From NCBI GenBank assembly GCA_024160085.1, contig JAMDYG010000001.1, positions 372,001-436,000 on the forward strand: 64,000 bases of DNA. Reading direction: 5' to 3'. Below are positions 53,875-62,891 of this stretch, in pieces. Position numbers and translations under genes: made by a program. Source of the stretch: Serratia symbiotica (GTDB lineage Bacteria > Pseudomonadota > Gammaproteobacteria > Enterobacterales > Enterobacteriaceae). The notes under the pieces were generated by a model that saw only the letters and a list, made by a program, of their open reading frames with translations, was not told where the DNA came from and did not search any database. How positions within the stretch are numbered: position 1 is the stretch's first letter; each line of letters begins with the position of its first letter.

Positions 53875-54468
53875 CTATAGTTTCATGTAAGCCCGCACGC
53901 CGTCTAGGAACATCTGGATGGACAGCATCACCAGAATTAAACCCATCAATCTTTCCAACGCACTGACACCTTTACTACCCAACAGGCGCAGGAACAGATT
54001 AGACATCAGTAGGATAGCCGCAGAAATCCCCCATGCAATCAACAGTGCTATCACCAGATGAGGCAGCAAGTTTGGGTACTGGTGCGACAGCAGTATCAGT
54101 GTTGCCAGAATCGACGGCCCAGCTACCAGCGGGATCGCCAGCGGCACTAAAAAGGGTTCCTCACCAGCGGAAAACCCAGAGATGTTACCTTCCTGCGAGG
54201 GGAAAATCATCTTGATAGTGATCAGAAACAAAATGATCCCGCCGGAAATGGAAACGGTCTCGGTGCGTAGGTTGAGGAACGCCAGGATCTTCTCACCAAC
54301 AAACAGGAAGATCAGCATTAACAGCAGGGCGATCAACAATTCGCGGATTAATACCACTCGCCGGCGACGCGGCTCCAGGTGCTTAAGTACCGACATAAAA
54401 ATCGGCAGGTTTCCCAGTGGATCCATGATTAAAAACAGCAACGCCGTAGCTGAAATCATCTCTGTCAT
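53875..54468 (-). CDS. yhgN: YhgN, MarC-family inner membrane protein
   Basis: A six-helix inner-membrane protein of the MarC family, molecular function unknown. The 197 residues match the Escherichia length. MTEMISATALLFLIMDPLGN and LPIFMSVLKHLEPRRRRVVL are typical; SAGEEPFLVPLAIPLVAGPS is the second half of the internal repeat. The gene is intact in a poor neighbourhood (dead gntK on one side), next to asd as in Escherichia. Confidence 0.93.
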   Translation of the reverse strand: MTEMISATALLFLIMDPLGNLPIFMSVLKHLEPRRRRVVLIRELLIALLLMLIFLFVGEKILAFLNLRTETVSISGGIILFLITIKMIFPSQEGNISGFSAGEEPFLVPLAIPLVAGPSILATLILLSHQYPNLLPHLVIALLIAWGISAAILLMSNLFLRLLGSKGVSALERLMGLILVMLSIQMFLDGVRAYMKL

Positions 54469-54654
54469 TATTACCTCAAAATAGAGAAAACGTGCCGCTC
54501 TCTCCGTGCGTATGGTGACTTATAAGCAGGATTGCTGAAAAATGCCTCGCTATCGAATAAATTCACTTTGCGCCTGCACTAACATTTTGTAAGGTGAAGA
54601 GATATTACACATAACTCAACCTAATAGCCCTTTCCAAGGCAGGACACAGTCATT

Positions 54655-55758
54655 ATGAAAAATGTTGGTTTCATCGGCTGGCGCGGAATGGTCGGCTCAG
54701 TTCTCATGCACCGTATGATGGAAGAGCACGATTTTGATGCCATTCGCCCAGTCTTTTTCTCCACTTCACAGCCCGGTTCTGCTGCGCTAGCATTCGGTGG
54801 CCAGTGGGGCAGGTTACAGGATGCCTATAATGTTGATGCACTTAGCACGCTCGACATCATTATTACCTGCCAAGGCGGAGAGTATACCAACGAAGTTTAT
54901 CCTAAGCTGCGTAAAAGCGGTTGGCAGGGTTACTGGATTGACGCCGCCTCTTCACTGCGCATGCGGGATGATGCCATCATTATCTTGGATCCTGTCAACT
55001 ACGCGGTGATCCAACAGGGGCTAGATAAAGGCATCAAGACCTTTGTTGGCGGCAACTGTACCGTCAGCCTGATGCTGATGTCGCTCGGTGGCCTGTTCGC
55101 CAACGGCTGGGTGGAGTGGGCATCAGTCGCCACCTATCAGGCGGCTTCTGGCGGTGGGGCGCGCCATATGCGTGAACTACTGACCCAAATGGGCCTGCTG
55201 CACGCTGAGGTCGCGCAAGAGTTACATAACCCTGCCTCGGCGATTTTGGATATCGAACGTAAGGTAACCACAGCCACCCGCAGGGGCAAGTTGCCAACCG
55301 ATAACTTCGGTGTACCACTGGCTGGCAGTTTGATCCCATGGATCGACAAGCCGCTTGATAACGGACAGAGTCGTGAAGAGTGGAAAGGCCAGGCGGAGAT
55401 CAACAAAATTTTGAACACCTCCAGTGTGATCCCTATAGATGGTCTGTGCGTACGCGTTGTTGCACTGCGCTGCCACAGCCAGGCGTTCACCCTGAAGCTA
55501 AAAAAAGACATCTCGTTGCCAGAAATCGAACAAACGCTGGCAATGCATAACGACTGGGTGCGGGTGATCCCGAATGACCGCGAACTGACCCTGCGTGAAC
55601 TGACACCAGCAGCGGTGACCGGCACATTGAATACGCCGGTCGGGCGGTTGCGCAAGCTGAATATGGGGCCGCATTACCTGTCTGCATTTACCGTGGGTGA
55701 CCAACTGCTTTGGGGCGCGGCCGAACCGCTGCGCCGTATGTTGAATATCCTGTTGTGA
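54655..55758 (+). CDS. asd: Aspartate-semialdehyde dehydrogenase
   Basis: Makes aspartate semialdehyde, the branch point to lysine/diaminopimelate, threonine and methionine. The 367 residues match the family. [20 protein letters not shown] is the NADP-binding start, [20 protein letters not shown] holds the catalytic Cys (residue ~135), [15 protein letters not shown] follows, and the substrate Arg/His region ([20 protein letters not shown]) is intact. Essential for cell-wall diaminopimelate, which explains its survival. Confidence 0.96.
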   Translation: MKNVGFIGWRGMVGSVLMHRMMEEHDFDAIRPVFFSTSQPGSAALAFGGQWGRLQDAYNVDALSTLDIIITCQGGEYTNEVYPKLRKSGWQGYWIDAASSLRMRDDAIIILDPVNYAVIQQGLDKGIKTFVGGNCTVSLMLMSLGGLFANGWVEWASVATYQAASGGGARHMRELLTQMGLLHAEVAQELHNPASAILDIERKVTTATRRGKLPTDNFGVPLAGSLIPWIDKPLDNGQSREEWKGQAEINKILNTSSVIPIDGLCVRVVALRCHSQAFTLKLKKDISLPEIEQTLAMHNDWVRVIPNDRELTLRELTPAAVTGTLNTPVGRLRKLNMGPHYLSAFTVGDQLLWGAAEPLRRMLNILL

Positions 55759-55965
55759 GGTGGCTATCCCCTGTTTTATAGTGGTGCGTTTAGTCTCAAT
55801 CTCTGGCGACTTTGAAAGCCACATTACAGTGCGGCGAAGGTAAATACGCGGGGGAAACTATACGCACCTTTACGGGGGACAAATTGGAGATCAGAAATTA
55901 TAGTACAAAAAACAGGCTTAATTCTTATCTCTATTGGTCCTATACAGCCTGGTACTTGGAACCCA

Positions 55966-56105
55966 TACAAGTAGGTTGTTTTATTTGCCATTTTGCACCT
56001 GGGCAGTGCTCATCCTCCTCACGTACGCCATGTACACTCGGGTTGTTGTGTGCTGTCGGTGTCCAAACTGGTTATAACAATATATGCCTTCTGGGTTAGG
56101 TTCTT
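55966..56105 (+). repeat. Dispersed intergenic repeat, copy B
   Basis: Lies in the 345-bp asd-glpD gap, which holds no gene. GTACACTCGGGTTGTTGTGT and GCTGTCGGTGTCCAAACTGG align with copy A at 41466-41606. Both end in a TGGG(A/T)TAGG box. Confidence 0.6.
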
Positions 56106-57611
56106 AGTAAACCAGAGATAGCCTTTTTGTGTATCTCGCCAGCCAGGTTTTCACCCGCGCCTGTTGCGCTGCGTCTAGCCACAGGCCCAGTTTAGTGCGT
56201 CGCCAGATGGCGCCGTCTAGTTCCACTACCCATTCTTTCTCGATCAGGTAGGGTAGCTCGGCTTGGTACATGCCGTGGCCGAAATCTTCACCTAGATCAC
56301 CTAGGCTGTTGGCAGCGGCCAGGATTAATTCGCTGTGGCTACCGTAGGTGTGAGCATAGCGGCTCGCCATGGATCCCGGTAGCCAGTCGCATTCACGGCA
56401 TAGTTTGGCGGAGTAGATGTCGCGAACGCCAACGATGTCGCCGCCAGGCAGCGTAATATTTTTGGTCCACGCAGGGCCGCAGCCCGGGTAGTAGCGTGCC
56501 AGCTTTTCCATCACATGCTCAGCCATCTTGCGGTAGGTGGTCAGTTTGCCGCCGAATACCGATAGCAACGGTGCTTTGCCCTGCTCATCCTGTATGTCTA
56601 GCGTGTAGTCGCGAGTGACTGCTTGCGGAGAATCAGACTCGTCATCGCACAGCGGACGGACGCCGGAGTAGCTCCAGACGATGTCGTTGCGGCTCAACGG
56701 TTTCTTGAAGTAGTGGTTATACACGTTTAGCTAGTGGTTAATTTTATTCTCATCAATCTTCACCCCTTGCAGATCACCATGGTATTCCATATTAGTGGTG
56801 CCGATGATAGAGAACTCATCGTTCCATGGTATCACGAAGACGATGCGCGGGTCTTCGTTCTGCAAAATGTAGGACTGTGGCTGACAGTGCACGAGTGGCA
56901 CCATGATATGGCTACCTTTGCTCAGGCGGATGCGGTAAGATGATTTCAGCTTAAGGCTGTCGTCAAATAAGTGTTTCACCCAGGGGCTAGTGGCATTTAC
57001 TAGGCCCTGAGCGCGCCAGGTAAGAGTTTTGCGACTATTAATGTCGAGCACTCCCATCCCCACAAGCCGTTTTCACGCTATGCGCGGGCCCACTTTGGTG
57101 CGGTGCGTACTTCGTTGCCGTGCTTTTCCACTTCTTGCGCATTTAGCACCACCAGGCGTGCATCGTCAACCCAGCATTCAGAATATTTGAAACTGTTCTT
57201 TAGCTCAGGCTTCAGAACTGATTCTGCTCTAAAGAGTAAGATTTTGCTGCCTGCTAGACTGGTGTATTTGCCCAGATGATCGTACAGGAATAGGCCGAGG
57301 CGGATCATCCAGGCCGGACGTAGCTGCGGCTGGTATGGCAAACGGAAACGCATCGGGAATGTAATATGCGGTGCTAGTTTCAGCAGCACTTCACGTTCGG
57401 CAAGCGCTTCACTCACTAAAAGAAATTCGTAGAGTTCCAGATAGCGCAGGCCACCGTGGATCAGCTTAGAACTGGCGGAAGAGGTCGCACAGGCCAAATC
57501 TTACGCCTCTAGTAGAGCAGTACCGATAGCCCATGCTCGGCAGCTTCCGCCGCGATGCCGATACCGTTAATGCCGACACTGATCACTATCTCAGATCCTT
57601 AGTTTCCACAT
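56104..57611 (-). pseudogene. glpD: GlpD, aerobic glycerol-3-phosphate dehydrogenase, broken
   Basis: Membrane-bound FAD enzyme that oxidises glycerol-3-phosphate and feeds quinones. The N-terminal FAD motif is scrambled (start at 57611, stop within the first ten codons). Then DLACATSSASSKLIHGGLRY, LVSEALAEREVLLKLAPHIT, FRLPYQPQLRPAWMIRLGLF, VDDARLVVLNAQEVEKHGNE. A frameshift near 57070 leads to AQGLVNATSPWVKHLFDDSL, KGSHIMVPLVHCQPQSYILQ, FVIPWNDEFSIIGTTNMEYH, a stop near 56731, WSYSGVRPLCDDESDSPQAV, SVFGGKLTTYRKMAEHVMEK, DLGEDFGHGMYQAELPYLIE. The end is TKRLSLVY. Same strand and downstream of glpR. Confidence 0.9.
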
Positions 57612-57619
57612 CATACCCC

Positions 57620-57837
57620 CTAAAATGTTCTTTTAAGTTCGTTTATGCTCGTTATGGTAATCAAAACTCACGAACAAGCTAATAATTAACTAAAAAAACA
57701 TGTAGGCGTGATAGAGGTAACAGTTTGGTGGTAGGTATCATACCCAGAGAAAATCTATAGGTGCAGGCTATAATCGGTTCATCAGGCTGATGAACCCGCA
57801 AGCCACAGCCTTGGAAGTGGCAATGGCGATCCGAAGG
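57620..57837 (-). promoter_or_regulatory. glpD promoter region with GlpR-operator-like sequence
   Basis: Around 57625-57680 the sequence has ATGTTCTTTTAAGTTCGTTT and TTATGCTCGTTAT repeats. They resemble halves of the GlpR operator (TATGTTCGATAACGAACATA). Another part-match, ACTCACGAACAAGC, follows. No gene is in this gap. Since both glpR and glpD are broken, these sites are presumably relics. Confidence 0.45.
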
Positions 57838-58609
57838 TCAGCACAACTCCAGTTGCACATCGTATTGCTCAATAATCTTCATCGTGCTAGGCGAGGGATG
57901 TTGATCGGTGAACAGGTAGTCAATCAGGTTCATATTACCCAGGTTGACCATGGCGTTGCGGCCGAATTTGGAATAGTCGGTAACCAACATCACGCAACAG
58001 GAGTTTTCGATAATGGCACGGTTTAGTGCGCGCACTTCGTGATAATCGAATTCCAGCAGCGAACCGTCCATATCGATGCCGAGAATGCCGAGAATGCCGA
58101 GAATGCCGTAATCTAGTCGGAACTGAGAGATGAAGTCCAGTGTGGCTTCACCCATGATACTACCATCGCGGGCGCGTACCTCACCACCAGCCAGGATTAG
58201 ACAAAAGTCTTCCTTAGCGGTCAGCAGGGTGGCGATTGTTCAGGTTGTTGGTCACCACCAGCAGGTTCTTGTGGTTGATCAGCGCATGAGCCACTGCTTC
58301 CGGTGTGGTACCGATATCGATAAACAGCGTAGCACCATCTGGTATCTGGCAAGCAACGCGCTGGGCGATGCGCGCTTTCTCTACTGACCACATCACTTTG
58401 CGATCATTATAGGCGGCATTGACCGAACAGGAAGGCAACGTAGCGCCACCATGGTGGCGTTGGATCATGTTCTGATCGGCCAGGTCATTTAAATCACGGC
58501 GAATTGTTTGTGGGCTGACGTCAAAGTGTTCAGCCAGTTCTTCTGTGCTGACATAACCCTGTAGACGCGGCATTTCGATAATTGCGCCATGACGCTGTGC
58601 TTGCTTCAT
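57838..58609 (-). pseudogene. glpR: GlpR, glycerol-3-phosphate regulon repressor, frameshifted
   Basis: DeoR-family repressor that binds glycerol-3-phosphate. The HTH (YVSTEELAEHFDVSPQTIRR, DLNDLADQNMIQRHHGGATL) and effector domain (CQIPDGATLFIDIGTTPEAV, LINHKNLLVVTNNLNN) are clean down to 58236, where a 1-bp indel shifts frame. LAGGEVRARDGSIMGEA and FISQFRLDYGILGILGILGI follow. An in-frame 9-bp tandem repeat adds an extra GIL (family GILGISGID). The end CCVMLVTDYSKFGRNAMVNL to YDVQLELC is normal. Near full length (252 residues in the family). Confidence 0.88.
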
Positions 58610-58669
58610 GATAATCCCCTAAATGCTCGCTATACTCAGTGATGGGCATAAGTTCTGGCCGTTATTGCT

Positions 58670-59504
58670 CTAGGGGCGCGTGCGCTGGTGTGTGTCCCAA
58701 AATGCCATCAGTAGACCTATCATTAGGCTGGCCACATGTGCCGCGTTGGCGATCGATATTCCTAAAATATCGAAATATCTAACCACTAGCCATAGTACTA
58801 AAAATACCATCAGGCCACGTGGCAGCATTAGGCTGCATGTAGGTGCCCGTTCGCCAGAGAGCCCCAGACATAGCCTATCAGTGCGTAGACCACACTAGAC
58901 AGGCCGTCAAACAGCGTACCACTGAACAACGATTGCACCCAACTGCTGAAAAATTCTGAGACCACTGTCAGCACCAACAGTTTGCCAGTACCGAGGCATT
59001 TTTGCCACCTGGCCGCCGAGATACCACCACCATAGTAGATTAAAGGTGATATGCAGCAGGAAGAAGTGCAGGAACGCGTGGCTGAACCTGCGCCATAGCT
59101 GTAGGTGTTGACTGCGATCCCGCGGCCATGATAGCCAGTACATTAGGGTATTGTCGCCCAACAACTGCATCAGGATGTATAACGCGATACACAACCCCAT
59201 CACGCTTAATGTCAGCGGCCCAGCCTTGCTACACAGTGCCTGAAGGTAGGAATAGCCTTGATAGTGCAGCCCGGAGTCGGTATGGCCAGTTTGCCAACTC
59301 AAATCCTGATAGCGACGGCTAAGTGGATCAACCAAAAATTGCTGCAACTCATGCCGCACGTGTTCCAGGTGGTTGGCGTCAGTCAGCCAGATTTCTGCCG
59401 CATTGTTGCTGTTACGCAGCGTCAGTGTTATACCCTGGGTCGCCATATAATCGATAAAGGCCAATGCCCAGGCATGGGTTGGAGACGGCGGTTACTCTAA
59501 CCAT
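58670..59504 (-). pseudogene. glpG: GlpG rhomboid intramembrane protease, frameshifted
   Basis: Rhomboid serine protease of the inner membrane. The N-terminus at 59504 is [10 protein letters not shown], then a small indel, [73 protein letters not shown] (the HxxxN loop-1 features). A frameshift near 59000 follows. In the next frame the active-site region reads [13 protein letters not shown]; family GxSG is GLSS. The His helix reads [16 protein letters not shown] and the end DTHQRTRP. At least three frameshifts. Between glpE and glpR, same strand. Confidence 0.87.
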
Positions 59505-59551
59505 TTCACTTCCGTTTAAAAAAGAAACCCGCCAGTGTTCGGCAGGCAAGA

Positions 59552-59878
59552 TTATGCGGAGGTTTCAACGTGCTGTAAATACTGGCGTACCCAGGCTTCA
59601 AAGCCGCCGTCAATGCTGTAGACCGCGTTAAATCCCTGATGCAACAGGTATTGCGCCACGCTGCGGCTGCTATTGCCGTGGTAGCACATCACCATGATCG
59701 GGCGGGCGATGTCATGTTGTAGCATGAATGCTTGCAGGCTGGCGTTAGTTAGGTGGAAGGCACCAGGCGCATGCCCGGCATCAAAACTCTGCGGATCGCG
59801 AATATCAACCAGAGCGGCACTGCCATCTTTCCAGTTGGTGTAAGCTTGCTCAATGTTGATCGCTTCAAACAGTTCCAT
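59552..59878 (-). CDS. glpE: GlpE thiosulfate sulfurtransferase (rhodanese)
   Basis: Small cytoplasmic rhodanese that transfers sulfane sulfur from thiosulfate. 108 residues from [16 protein letters not shown] match the Escherichia length; an upstream in-frame ATG at 59914 would add 12 residues of no family similarity. [20 protein letters not shown] and the active-site loop [20 protein letters not shown] with the catalytic Cys are intact. It is the only intact gene of the glpE-glpG-glpR-glpD row. Confidence 0.92.
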   Translation of the reverse strand: MELFEAINIEQAYTNWKDGSAALVDIRDPQSFDAGHAPGAFHLTNASLQAFMLQHDIARPIMVMCYHGNSSRSVAQYLLHQGFNAVYSIDGGFEAWVRQYLQHVETSA

Positions 59879-60122
59879 ACTGCTGACTGCCCCATAATAA
59901 GAATATAGCGCCATTCTAGCTAGTCAATTATTAGTCTATTTAGACTAGATTAACACTGTAGTTTTATCATACCAAGCTAGTCGCCTCACTGTTAGTGCAA
60001 CTACCCTATGATGACGGTCACCCTGCTTTCACTCGGATAGCAAAGCTGCGCTGATGTGAATTTTTCTTGTCTAGATGCTGGGTTTGGTAAATGTTGAGCG
60101 GCGTTCATGCTGGTTATAGAGT

Positions 60123-60302
60123 CTACGTGGCTTCAGCGCCGTTGCGGGCTTGGTGTAACTTGCCAATTTTATTTGGCTTGTTGATGTCGCGGAGCGTGGT
60201 GGTTGGAAAGATATTAAACACTGCTATCACGTCCGCTACAGAAATTTTCTCCTGACGCGGTAAGAGATTGAGAATGGCATTGTGGCGCTGGCACTCAGTC
60301 AC
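60123..60302 (-). pseudogene. DeoR-family regulator (UlaR/YiaJ-like HTH), N-terminal fragment
   Basis: From about 60302 (GTG) on the reverse strand: VTECQRHNAILNLLPRQEKI, SVADVIAVFNIFPTTTLRDI, NKPNKIGKLHQARNGAEAT and a stop. This is the DeoR-type N-terminal HTH (family pattern ISPATARRDINKLDE..GKL...RNGAEA), truncated. The sequence upstream in the same frame up to 60473 (LWLWIIGVLKRNLLYWQQD...) looks coding-like but I cannot assign it. No partner genes are nearby. Confidence 0.55.
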
Positions 60303-60547
60303 GCAGGATCCATCGGTAGATGGCGGATTGGTCAATGCTAAAACACTGCCGTTGATGTAGGAGCATAGCCTGTGCATCTCGCCTTTGCGATCCTGCTGCC
60401 AATACAGCAGGTTGCGCTTGAGAACGCCTATTATCCACAGCCAGAGGGGATTATTAATCAACTTATCCAACACTACTGACGATCTACCTACGCTGTGCGA
60501 TTATATACACGCTGCCAATAACGCTGCAAGTTCAAGTAAGCTGGGCA

Positions 60548-61123
60548 TTAGTAGTAAGAATGCTCACCGCGCTGATGCTTGGTCAGATCGCGCACGCCTT
60601 TCAACTCCGGGAACTTCAGCAACAGCTCTTTCTCGATCCCTTCCTTCAGCGTCACGTCAACCATGGAGCAGCCGTTACAGCCGCCGCCAAATTGCAGGAT
60701 CGCCAGGTTGTCCTCAGTGATCTCTATCAACGTCACGCTGCCACCGTGGCCAGCCAGTTGCGGGTTGATCTGCGATTGCAGCAGGTATTCAACGCGTTCT
60801 ATCAGCGGCGCATTATCGTCCACCTTGCGCATTTTGGCATTTGGCGCTTTTAGCGTCAGTTGTGAACCTAGCTGGTCGGTGACGAAGTCGATTTCGGCAT
60901 CGTCTAAATACGGTGCGCTCAGTTCATCAACAAAGGCAGATAATTTTTCGAACTGTAGTTCGGTGTCCGTAGCTTCTACTGCGTCTGGTGGACAATAAGA
61001 GACACCACATTCCGCCGTTGGCGTGCCGGGGTTAATCACGAATACACGGATTTGGGTGCCTATTTCTTGATTTGCTAACAGTTTGGCAAAGTGTTTCTGT
61101 GCAGCATTTGTTATATGGATCAT
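60548..61123 (-). CDS. nfuA: NfuA Fe-S cluster carrier
   Basis: Delivers 4Fe-4S clusters to target enzymes, especially under oxidative or low-iron stress. The 191 residues equal the Escherichia length. The degenerate A-type domain ([20 protein letters not shown]) is followed by the Nfu domain with the CxxC cluster ligands in [18 protein letters not shown]. The end [10 protein letters not shown] is complete. The neighbours gntX and bioH are dead. Confidence 0.95.
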   Translation of the reverse strand: MIHITNAAQKHFAKLLANQEIGTQIRVFVINPGTPTAECGVSYCPPDAVEATDTELQFEKLSAFVDELSAPYLDDAEIDFVTDQLGSQLTLKAPNAKMRKVDDNAPLIERVEYLLQSQINPQLAGHGGSVTLIEITEDNLAILQFGGGCNGCSMVDVTLKEGIEKELLLKFPELKGVRDLTKHQRGEHSYY

Positions 61124-61181
61124 AGTATTAGCTCAATAGTTGACTTCTATAGCAGGTTATAATACGCCCATCGCCATGGCA

Positions 61182-61912
61182 CTACAACGTGCGGCAGATG
61201 CACCATATTTATAGCGATGCAGCACCATGCCGATGCAATAATATAGCAATTTACGCCACCGTACGCCCGTAGTGACCACATCATCCAACAGGGCGATATG
61301 CCGCCCTGCGACTTGCTCATCGCAATTAAAGGCGTTGCGCAGATTGCGCCGCCGCCCACCGGAACTGAGTTGCTGCTGTGGGAGCATTTGGCGTATCTGG
61401 CGCAATGCCGCTGGTCGATAGGCACAGCTAAGCCAATATGCTAGTGGCCAGGCTAATAGATCGCTCTGATTATAGCCGCGATGCCAGCAGCGTTTTGCTT
61501 GTAAGGGGGACAGCCAAAATCAGATTGGGTTTGTTCAGATACAGCTCTCTGCGTGCTTGCAACCAGCTTAACAGCATCAGGCGCGCCAGTGTGGGTGCTA
61601 GCTCGGGGGCGTGTTGAAACTTGAACCTCTTAACTAACTGGCTTAGTGGGGTAATATAGTCGCTGGCAAACACCAACCGTTGCCAGGGTGGTGGCTGTTG
61701 CAGGCAGTGAGCAGCCACAGGGGAGTAGCAGACTGCCAGTAGGCAGCGTACAGCACTGGCAGCACAGTGGTTTGGCCAGTAGATGACGCGGGCAGTAGCT
61801 ACAGATGCCGTGTTGAATATACTATAATGGTTGCCGACATAGCCCCCAACACCAGCTGCGGATTGATGGCATAGGTTCCCGGTAACGAACAAACTTGCAA
61901 GGACATTAACCA
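61182..61912 (-). pseudogene. gntX: GntX/ComF-family phosphoribosyltransferase-like protein, broken
   Basis: A ComF-type protein implicated in DNA or gluconate uptake in relatives. The N-terminal zinc-like part is unreadable in one frame but shows KPLCCQCCTLPTGSLLL-like spacing. Then LQQPPPWQRLVFASDYITPL, SQLVKRFKFQHAPELAPTLA, RREWYLNKP-like, LILAVPL, RCWHRGYNQSDLLARPL (another frame), RQIRQMLPQQQLSSGGRRRN, RNAFNCDEQVAGRHIALLDD and the PRPP-loop VVTTG followed by frameshift. The end IWCICRTL stops at 61182. Several indels. Divergent from bioH as in Escherichia. Confidence 0.82.
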
Positions 61913-62658
61913 ATGACAGCGTTGTATCGGCAAATAGGTGAAGGTGGACGCGATCTTGTGTTTCTGCACGTACGGTTGGGGTTTAAATGCCGAGGTATGG
62001 GTCTGCATACTGGCGTAGCTGACGCCGTATTTTCGCCTACATTTGGTCGATCTGCCCGGCTATGGCCGCAGCCAAGGGTTTGGCGCGATGTTGCTAGAGC
62101 AGATGGCGGAGATGGCGCTCACGACCACGCCGCCACGGGCTTGTTAGCTCGGCTGGTCACTTGGTGGGCTTGGTGGCCAGCCAGGAAGCGCTTATGCAGC
62201 CGAAGCGAGTACGCTGGTTGATCACCGTCGCGTCCTCGCCGTGCTTTGCCGTGCTAGGCGATTAGCTAGGTATCCTCCCGGACGTGTTTAGTGGTTTTCA
62301 GCATCAGTTGAGTCAGGATTTCCAACGCACCATTGAGCTCTTTTTGGCCTTACAGATGTTGTGGGTACTAATAACGCTCGTCAAGATGCCCGCCTGCTGA
62401 AATAGGTGGTGCCTAATCAGCTGATGCCCACAGTTGAGGTGTTGAACGGCGGCCTGGAGATATTTGCGCACCACTGATCTACGCTAGCCGTTGGCGGCGG
62501 GATTGGCTCTGCCGCTACTACCATGTCTATGGCTATCTCGATGGATTAGTGCCGCGCAAGGTCGCTGAACGGCTCAATATTAGTTGGCCGCATTCAGTCT
62601 CAGTGATGGTGCCTAAAGCTGCCCACGCGTCTTTTATTGCTCATCCTGATGAGATCAC
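61913..62658 (+). pseudogene. bioH: BioH pimeloyl-ACP methyl ester carboxylesterase, broken
   Basis: BioH hydrolyses pimeloyl-ACP methyl ester in biotin synthesis. From ATG 61913: MTALYRQIGEGGRDLVFLHV, then in other frames [33 protein letters not shown] (the catalytic GWSLGG nucleophile elbow is still legible near 62140), EVLNGGLEI, and [31 protein letters not shown] (catalytic His region). At least five frameshifts and stops near 62010, 62133 and 62270. Loss implies dependence on other biotin sources, if no second route exists elsewhere. Confidence 0.88.
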
Positions 62659-62891
62659 TTCAATCGATACACCACCGTACTGCACCCTTGTCCTTGCAGG
62701 CAGCTTTTGCAACTGCTGCTCAGGCAGGTGTTGTTATCCTGCTCAATGCGCATCACCTTACCCATGGCCGTTAAACGTTCTAGCATCGCCTGCACCAGCG
62801 GTGCCGGCGCACCTAACAGACGGCCGAGTTGTTGCGCCTGTACGTTACCGTGCAGTGCAATCGCATTACGCACTTGCAGTAAACTGGTCAT
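62655..62891 (-). CDS. feoC: FeoC ferrous iron transport regulator
   Basis: Small winged-helix protein that stabilises or regulates FeoB. 78 residues from [20 protein letters not shown], start chosen because it overlaps the feoB stop (TGATG at 62889-62893). The HTH ([20 protein letters not shown]) is followed by a Cys cluster ([20 protein letters not shown]) with the four cysteines of the FeoC iron-sulfur motif. Intact. Confidence 0.88.
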   Translation of the reverse strand: MTSLLQVRNAIALHGNVQAQQLGRLLGAPAPLVQAMLERLTAMGKVMRIEQDNNTCLSSSCKSCLQGQGCSTVVYRLK

